Positions 38,501-47,500 of a stretch of DNA of 64,000 nucleotides are shown in pieces. The DNA comes from Bacteroidota bacterium (GTDB taxonomy: Bacteria > Bacteroidota > Bacteroidia > Bacteroidales > SKPS01), in the NCBI GenBank assembly GCA_022709695.1, contig JAKLII010000004.1, positions 1-64,000 on the forward strand, in the 5' to 3' direction. Within the stretch, counting starts at the first letter, position 1, and every line of letters starts with the position of its first letter. Made by a program: the position numbers and the translations under genes. The notes below the pieces were generated by a model that saw only the letters and a program-made list of their open reading frames with translations, searched no databases and was not told the DNA's origin.

Positions 38501-41500
38501 TTTTTCGAATATCGATGCCCATCTGATACAGATCCTGCCGCTTCAGGAAGGCTGTGGTCCGGGTCTGGATACGGTCAGGGTGGAGATCACCAACGATGCT
38601 ACTGCCCTTCTTCCTGCAGGATACACCGTTTCTTACCGCAGAGGCACAGATCCTGCAGTAACCGAGACCGTCAATACTGCCATACCTGTTGGAGATACCA
38701 TTATATACAGCTTCAGTACCCTCCTCAATCTGAACACCTCTGCAGATACCACTTACACCATCACAGCATGGGTGGATGCCCTTGATGACAACCTGCCCGT
38801 GAACGACACTGCAACCCGGCAGGTGGTTTCGCTGGCGACACCTCCACCTCCTGCTGCCGTTTCCCCGGTGACCATATCATACGGAAACAGTGCGATCCTC
38901 GATGCCAATACCCTGCTCTACAACGAGTGGTACAAGCATCCCACAAATCCGAAAGTTGCCTCCGGTAGTGTGTATCAGACTCCTGTTCTGTATGATACCA
39001 CCACCTATTATGCACAGACGTTTTTCGGAAACCCGGCACAGGATTTCCAGGTTGGCACCGGTACCACCCAAAACAGCAGTACAGGCTATCCAAACCCTTA
39101 CGGACATTATTACTGGGGTAACAAGGAACAATATCTGATCCTTGCCTCAGAGTTAACCACGGCTGGTATAATGCCAGGTGATATGACCGCACTGGCATTC
39201 AATGTGATCACTCCCGGAAGCATGTTACTGCAGAATTTCAGCCTGAAACTGGGCCATACCACACAAACCTCCATGTCGTCCCCATTCCTCACCGGCCTGA
39301 CCGAGGTGTACACATCACCCTCATATCAGCAGCTTGCGGGATGGAATACCCATACTTTCCAGACACCCTTTAACTGGGATGGCACGAGTAACCTGGTAGT
39401 GGAGGTTTGTTTCAACAACTCCAGTTACACAAGCCATGGGATTATTTCGATGACCCAGCCCGGTTTTACATCTACCATCAATACCCATTCCGATGCCACA
39501 GCAGTGTGTGGTTATACCAGCGGCAATACATACAGCATCAGACCTGTCATCAGGTTTACAGCCTTCTCCCTGGGTTGCGGAAGCGGCCGTGTGCCTGTGG
39601 TGGTGAATGTGAATAATATACCCCCTCTCGGCAAACCCAATGTAATTCCCACAGATATGCAGGTTTCTCTCCAGGGATGCAACAGTACCGATTCACGCAA
39701 TATTCGTATAAAGAATATAGGTACAGCACCCCTGCAGTACACTGCCTTCGGAGGGCCGCATATCAAAGACACCACTTCAACCCAATACTACAATTCTTCC
39801 ACCTACCCCGACACTACCACCCATGTCTTTACCACCATACCTTCTTCTGTGGATTCACTGTACCTGGATATAACCATTAATGGAACCTACAGTTCATCAG
39901 CAGCTTATGCATCCCTGATCATCGAAGGCACATTCATCGGGGTGATTCCTGACGGGAACATCGGAAACGGACAGGATATTACGGTTACCTATGCCATTGG
40001 GGGCACCCAGCTCGAAAACTGGTTGTATGATGGTGAACTCAAGATCAGGATTGGCAACAGTTCATCCGTTAGTCCATGGACCGGTACCCGGATGCACCGG
40101 ATCAGGGCATATACCAAAGCAGCCCCATGGCTTACCATGCCCACCATTACAGGTTTGATCCCGGTGGGTGACTCACTGGTGCTACAGGCACAGTTTTCCG
40201 GTGCAGGATTGAAAGAAGGCACTTATCATACATCCATACCTCTTGCCTTCAACCATCCGGGATACCCATGGGTGAAGATACCAGTGGTGATGACCCTGGA
40301 TGGAGAACCTGTGTTCCAGAGCGCTGCATGCGTAAACTTCAATCCTGTATTCCAGTTTGGGACTACATCAGAATACCTCAGGATTTACAATACAGGGTGC
40401 GATGAACTCAATATTACCAACATCACTCCGAGTGATACCGCCTTTACGGTTTCCCTTAACAGTGCTTCCATCGATCCTTTCGATTCACTGGATATTCAGG
40501 TAGTATTCAATCCTAAACTTCTGAAAACCTACAACGACTCACTGATGTTTGTGACCAATGCCGGCAATCAGACGGTTTGTCTTACGGGTCAAAGCATCAG
40601 CCCTCCACTGATTGCATTCGGTACAGATACCGTTTCTGCCGTTGTACAGGGCTGTAACGATACTGTACCTGTTCTGCTTACCATTTTAAATCAGGGGAAT
40701 GCTCCCCTCACCTGGCAGGCATTTCCCCCACAGAATTATATCCTCATTTCACCCGATACCGGAACCATACCTCCATTATCGCAGCAACAGATTACCGTAT
40801 CATTTATTTCATCAAATCTGGTAGCAGGTACTTACATGGATCTGATAGGATTTACCTCCAATGATCCCACCAACCCAACGCCACTGATGCCTTACCGGAT
40901 GGATCTGATCGGTTTACCCAATTTTGATATAAATACAGCTACCTGTCTTTCAATGGATTCACTGATGGTTGGAGCCTCATCATCGAAATCGTTTACAGTG
41001 AATAACCTCGGATGTGACACCCTTGAAATCACCTCATTGGTTACAGGAACAGCCCATTTCAGTGTGGCCCAGACCACCCTTCAGTTGTTCCCATTCTCCT
41101 CGGCCCCGGTTACTGTATATTTCCATCCCCTTGCTACCGGTATTTTCGAAGACACCATAACCATGACCAGTAACGATGGCATCAGGAGACTTTGCATCAC
41201 AGGCAAAGGGTTGCCAGCACCAGATATTGCATTGAGCCAGAATTCATTAATCGTTAATATTACCAATTGCAATGATTCAGTGATCGTTCCTGTGCAGATC
41301 CAGAACCAGGGGCAGGCAAACCTCAACTGGGCCATAGGCTATATTACAGGAAGCTATGCCGGAATAGGGAGTACGAACGGAATGAAAGTAGGTGTTTACA
41401 ACTCCTCTTCAATTACCAATCTCTTGAATACCACAACCGATATCGATGCGTTTAATATCGGCACCATGGATTATGCTACCATTTCGCAATATGATGTGGT

Positions 41501-44500
41501 GATGAACATCAGGGGATCCAATATCAATCAGGCTGACGTTCTGACCTATATTCAGAACGGCGGAACCTGGATTGGGGAATGGTCCAGCAACTATTATCCG
41601 TTTCAGTGGGGTGCCATTTCCGGAAGTGTCCCAAATAATGGCACAAGCGGTACCTATGGTGCTACCGTAATGATACCCAACCACTACCTGGCACAGAATA
41701 TCAACTGGGCTGCCATGCCCTACGGTTCCAACCCTGTTGATTACATGCGCGATCTCAGGAACTTGAATGATCCCCAGGCCCAGGTTATTGTAAGAGCAAA
41801 CCACTACTCCTATCCCAATAACCCTGCACTGGTTGAGAAGCAGTACGGGAACGGAAAAATCATCATTTTTAATTGGGATTACAATGATGCTCCTACTTAC
41901 AACAGTGTGGTTTCCAATATGATCATCCAGGTGGTGAGGTATGGGGGCATGAAAGCCCAATGGCTGACGGCAGACCCCACCTCCGGAACTGCTGTTCCAC
42001 AGGGATCCAATACCATCAATGTGAAATTCAATGCTTTGGGATTGAACAGCGGTACGTATAACGGAAAAATATTCATCACTTCTAACGATCCCGTGACGCC
42101 AACCGACAGTATGGTATGTACCCTGAACGTTATCGGGTCGGCAGGACTTCAGTTTGCCCAGCAGGGATGCGTGGAATTCGACACTATTATCCAGGGATTT
42201 ACGGCAAACGATACCCTGAAGATTTACAATACCGGATGCGATACCCTTTTGATTTCCTCCATCACTCATAACCTTTCGGTGTACACCCTTTCTGCATCTT
42301 CGATGTCGATACTACCCTATGATTCAGCCTTGCTTGCCGTTACCTTTGCACCCAATGCTGCTCAGGTTTTTGCCGACACCCTGGTGTTTACCACCAATGC
42401 AGGTATTCATACCTATTGCGTTACCGGAGTTGGCATCGATGCGCCGGTGATCAGCATCAGTCCACCCTCCTTCAGCCATACCTTTACCACCTGCAATGAT
42501 TCGGTTATCCTACCTCTGAAAATATTCAATACCGGCATCGGAGACCTGAAATACTCCATGACCAACCTGTTCGGAACCTCCTTCAATCAAACTTCCAGTG
42601 CTAATTACTCCACATCCGGAGCGACAACCCAGCACAATTTCAGCAATGTGCCTGTAGTGAGTGATACTATGACAGTGATCGTTACGGTCAATGGTGATTT
42701 TGACTACGGTTCAGAATATGCCTCCCTGATGATCGAAGGAACCAATATCGGTATTATCCCGGATGTGAACCCCTCCAATGGCACCAATATCACTGCCCAG
42801 TACACATTCACCGGAGCTCAGTTGTTGTCATGGATCGGTGATGGAAATCTGGCCATTTCTGTGATCAACTCAGGAGATGTTGATCACTGGTCGGGTCTTG
42901 TCAGCCTCCATCAGGTACAGGTAATCATCAATGGAATTCCCTGGATTACAGTAGATAAAACTGCTGACACCGTGGTTACCGGTGACTCATCGGTGGTATA
43001 TGTGACCATGAAAACCGCAGGCCTCAACAATGGGACCTATCAAAGTACCATCAACATCTTATCCAATGACCCTGCGAATCAGGTGATTGCCATTCCATGT
43101 ACCATGGTCATCAATGGACCGGCTGGTTTCGCACTCTCTGAACCCTGCCTCTATTTTGGCCCCGTGATGCAATATGCAAACAAAAAAGATACGCTGTACA
43201 TAACGAACAACGGCTGCAGCAATCTGGTGATCAGTTCCATCTATACCGGATTATCCCAGTTCAGCCTGAGTGCATCTTACGCTTCACTGCAACCCGGACA
43301 GCAGTTTGCCCTTGTTGTGACCTTTGCTCCTACAGCAGTTGGATCGCTTACAGATAACATCTACATGGTAACCGGGTCGGGCACCCAGATGGTCTGCCTT
43401 ACCGGCCAGGGTGTAGATGCTTCCATCCTTGGGGTCTCTCCGTCGCAGTTCAACAAAACCATAAACGCCTGCAACGATACCATTACTGACATCCTGCAGG
43501 TACAGAATCTCGGAACAGGGAACCTGACGTATCAGGTGTATGGCGGGCGTGGATTATCGGGTGACAGTACTGTGCTTGTGATCCGCGACAGCGATCCCTG
43601 GGGAGTGAATGTAGGACAATACCTCAGCACCAATTTTGGGGTAACGCCCCAGGTGATCACCAGCAGCCAGATTGCTGCCACCAATTTCGGTGATTACGAC
43701 CTTGTGATTACCGTCGGCAACCAATCGGCGTCATACTACAACACCCTCACTGCCCAGGCTGCCAAATTCAGCACCTTTGCCAACAGTGGAGGGATTGTGC
43801 TGTACATGCTTGCCAATTACCAGGTGAACAACATTACACTTGCCGGCAATGCAAATATGGTATACGGAAACAGCGAAAGCCAGAATATGATTGTTCACGC
43901 AGGGCATCCTATTGTCCAGGGACTTACCAATCCTTTGAACGGAAGTAATGCCAACAGCTGCTACCTGACCAACCTGCCTCCTACTGCAAAGGTGATCACC
44001 TGCACCAACATTTCGGCTTTGCCCACCACTGCTGAATATGAGATGGGCAGCGGATTGGTAATCGCCACAGGAATGTTGTACGAATACCATTCAACTCTCA
44101 CAGGGTTCAACATAAACACCATGATGCACAATGCATTGGCTTATGCTTTGTCGAACATCGGGAAGAGCCCTTCATGGCTCAGTTTTGCCTATGTGGCCGA
44201 TACCCTTTTCGGGATCAGCAACACCAATGTGACTGTAAAATTCAATTCCACTGATATCCCCAACGGTGTGTACAATTCGAACATCATCGTCTACAGCAAC
44301 GACCCGGTGAATCCGCAGATGCTGGTACCATGCACATTAACGGTAAACGGCCCTGCACAGATTGCCACCTCAGTTACCTGTCTCACTTTCGATACTGTGG
44401 TACAGAATGGCACTGACCAGCAGAGCCTGATGATATACAATACCGGTTGTGCCAATCTTAGTGTGACTTCAGTCGGAAGTCCCGGAGCCCAGTTTACCGC

Positions 44501-47500
44501 CTCTCCTGCAGGTCCTTTCCAGGTTGCTGCCGGAGACTCCCAACTGGTAACGGTTACTTTCCATCCAACGACACTTGGTCAGTTCAACAACACTCTGAAT
44601 ATCATTTCAGGACTGGGTACAACCTCAATATGTCTGAATGGTGTCAGCATCAATCCGCCGTACCTCCAGGTCACCCCTGCTTCCTTTAATGTTACCCTGA
44701 ACAATTGTGCAGATACCCTGGTGCAGCAACTGAAGATCAAAAACATCGGCTCAGGTAATGCCATTTACCGTATGCTCGGTTTATTCGGTACCGACATCGA
44801 CCAGATGAGCAATATTCCATTCAACAGCAACGGTGCTTCCACACTTCATAATTTCCCGGGCATTCCTGCCAATATCGATTCACTGGTCCTCGAAATTACC
44901 CTGAGCGGTGATTTCGACATGGTGAATGAATATGCAGAACTGATTGTTGAAGGGGTGAATATGGGTCAGATCGATGATGGGAATGTATCGTCCGGCACAC
45001 CATTTACCGATATTATCGGTTTTGGCGGGAGTCAACTGGCTACCTGGCTGGCAGACGGGATGCTGAGTATCACTATTCAGAATGCCGCCACCGTAGATCA
45101 TTGGAGTGGCCTTAACAGTTACCACAATGTAAGGCTGCGTGTTGCCGGCAATCACTGGATCAACCTGTCGTCCCTGACAGATACGGTTCATTCCGGCGAC
45201 TCAACCCTGATCAATGTGATGTTCCATTCGACCCACATGTCTGTGGGAACGCATACCTACAATCTGGTGGTAGGCTCAAATGATCCCACCAATCCGAATA
45301 TTGCCGTTCCCTGTACCCTAACGGTAAACGGAACCGCAGCATGGTGGGTGCAATCTGCGCTGGACTTCAACAGCATTCTGGTTGGAACCAGCAATGTGAG
45401 AAATCTCATTATCGAGAATACCGGATGTGACACACTGAAAATCACGAATGTACAATCATCAGAGCCACTTATTGTTCCCCAGTTTACCAGTTTCAACATC
45501 ATGCCACACAGCATTGTCACCCTTGCAGTTACCTTCAATGCTGCATCGGCTGGCACTTACCAGGGAACACTCCAGCTCACCTCAAACATCGGAACAACTA
45601 CGGTATCAACCATTGCCACAGCACTTCCTGCCTCTTCAATCCAGCTCAGTCAGACCTCTTTTACCTCCAATCTGGCATGTGAGCTCACGGAAACAAAGAA
45701 CCTGACCATCAAAAATGTTGGACAAGCACCCCTGGTGTACAATTTCACCTATAACCCGGCCATCTGGCTTACGGTGACACCCAATGCAGGCACAGTACCG
45801 GTGGGTGATTCGGTGCAGGTACAGCTCAATTTCGATAAAACCGGCATCATGCTTGGCACCCATCTGACAACCTACACCATTCAGAGCAATGATCCGCTTA
45901 ATCCTGCTCTGCAGATCACCTGTACCCTGCAGAATCCAAACCTGATCATTCCGGTTAATCTTGGACCCGACCAGCAATTGTGTGGTGGCCAGAATGTTGT
46001 TTTACATGCCGGAGGGATTTACACCTCATACCTCTGGGATAACAATTCAACAGATTCTGTCAGGACTGTGAGTGCATCAGGCACCTATCACATTACCGTT
46101 ATTGATGCCAACAGCTGTACTTCTTCTGATACCGTCCAGATCTACTTCTACACGGTACCTGTTGCTGATGCAGGTATTGATACCGCTGTGTGTACCGGAT
46201 CTGACTTTGTTCGTGCTGCCGCAGCTACAGGAACCATACAGGTCGCAGGAGAAAAACAGATTGGGACCTATAACGGAGCCTCGGGAAGCAACTCGGTAAC
46301 ACCTTTTGCCACTGGTTATCTGGCAGCCAGAACCCAGCTGCTGTTCAGAAACTATGAGCTTCAGGGTTCAGGATTTCCAAGAGGTCTGATCCAGACCTTG
46401 TCATTCAATATTTTATCACTCGGGGATCCTTCCATGACGGATTTCACCATCTCGATGGGTACAACCCTGGCAACCACCCTTGGACAAGGATTCCAGACAG
46501 GCCTTACCCAGGTTTACCATGTACCTCTTCAGAATCTGACCATGGGATGGAATACCTTAACCCTGGATGTACCCTTCTTTTACGATGGAATGGATCACCT
46601 TGTGGTTGAGATCTGCTTCACCAATTATACCTACAACTACAACTATACCGTTCAGTATTCCAATATTCCTTTCGTGGCAAACCGCAAGGCCAGTACCTAC
46701 GCTGCAGGTGTGAACGGTTGCAGCCTTACCAGCAATCCGACATACAGTTACCAACGACCCAATATCAAAGTTGGCGGACTCATAGATCAGGGGATGTACA
46801 AATGGACAGGTCCGGGGAGTTTCCTGTTACAAAAACCCGAGCTGCGTTTAAGTCAGGTGAATCAGTCCAGCGCTGGCTTCTATACGCTGCACGTCGACAA
46901 CGGTATCGGCTGTGTATCAACTGATGCCTTTAATCTTGCACTGGCACCGGTGCCACAGGTGAATGCCGGGCCTGATACTTTTGTTTACGAGGGATTGTCG
47001 ACCATGCTGAATGGTAATGCGACGGGTGGCACAACCCCTTACTCAATCCAGTGGATCCCCGGCAACAGCCTGTCTGATCCAACCTTATTCAATCCTGTTG
47101 CCAGTCCGGTACAAACCACCCCTTACGTACTGTATGTGACCGGAGCAAATGGATGTACAGGATTTGATACTGTGAAGGTTACAGTAGTTCCACGGTATAA
47201 TGTGCTCGGAACCCTTTCGTACAACAATGCTGCCTATACGCCTCTGGGAAATACATGGGTTTATCTGAAAAACCAGAGCGGAATTGTTCTCGATTCCTGT
47301 GTTACTGACAATGCAGGGGCATTCCTGTTCAATCTTTATCCTCCCGGACAGTACAGCCTTGCTGCCTCGGCAACCAAACCCTGGGGTGGTGTTAATTCAA
47401 CCGATGCGCTGGTAGTACAGCGACATGTTATCAATCTGAATCCGATCACCGGCCTGAGGCTTCAGGGAGCTGATGTGAACAATTCTGCAACCGTTTCGAG

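Noticed and set aside
41350..44160. Enzyme function for the ThuA/GATase-like inserts
   Set aside because: They are nested in structural modules of a secreted protein and I could not see a convincing catalytic cysteine-histidine pair.
40321..45640. Assembly artefact producing the tandem repeats of the giant gene
   Set aside because: The repeat copies differ strongly at both DNA and protein level and carry different inserts, unlike collapsed or duplicated reads.
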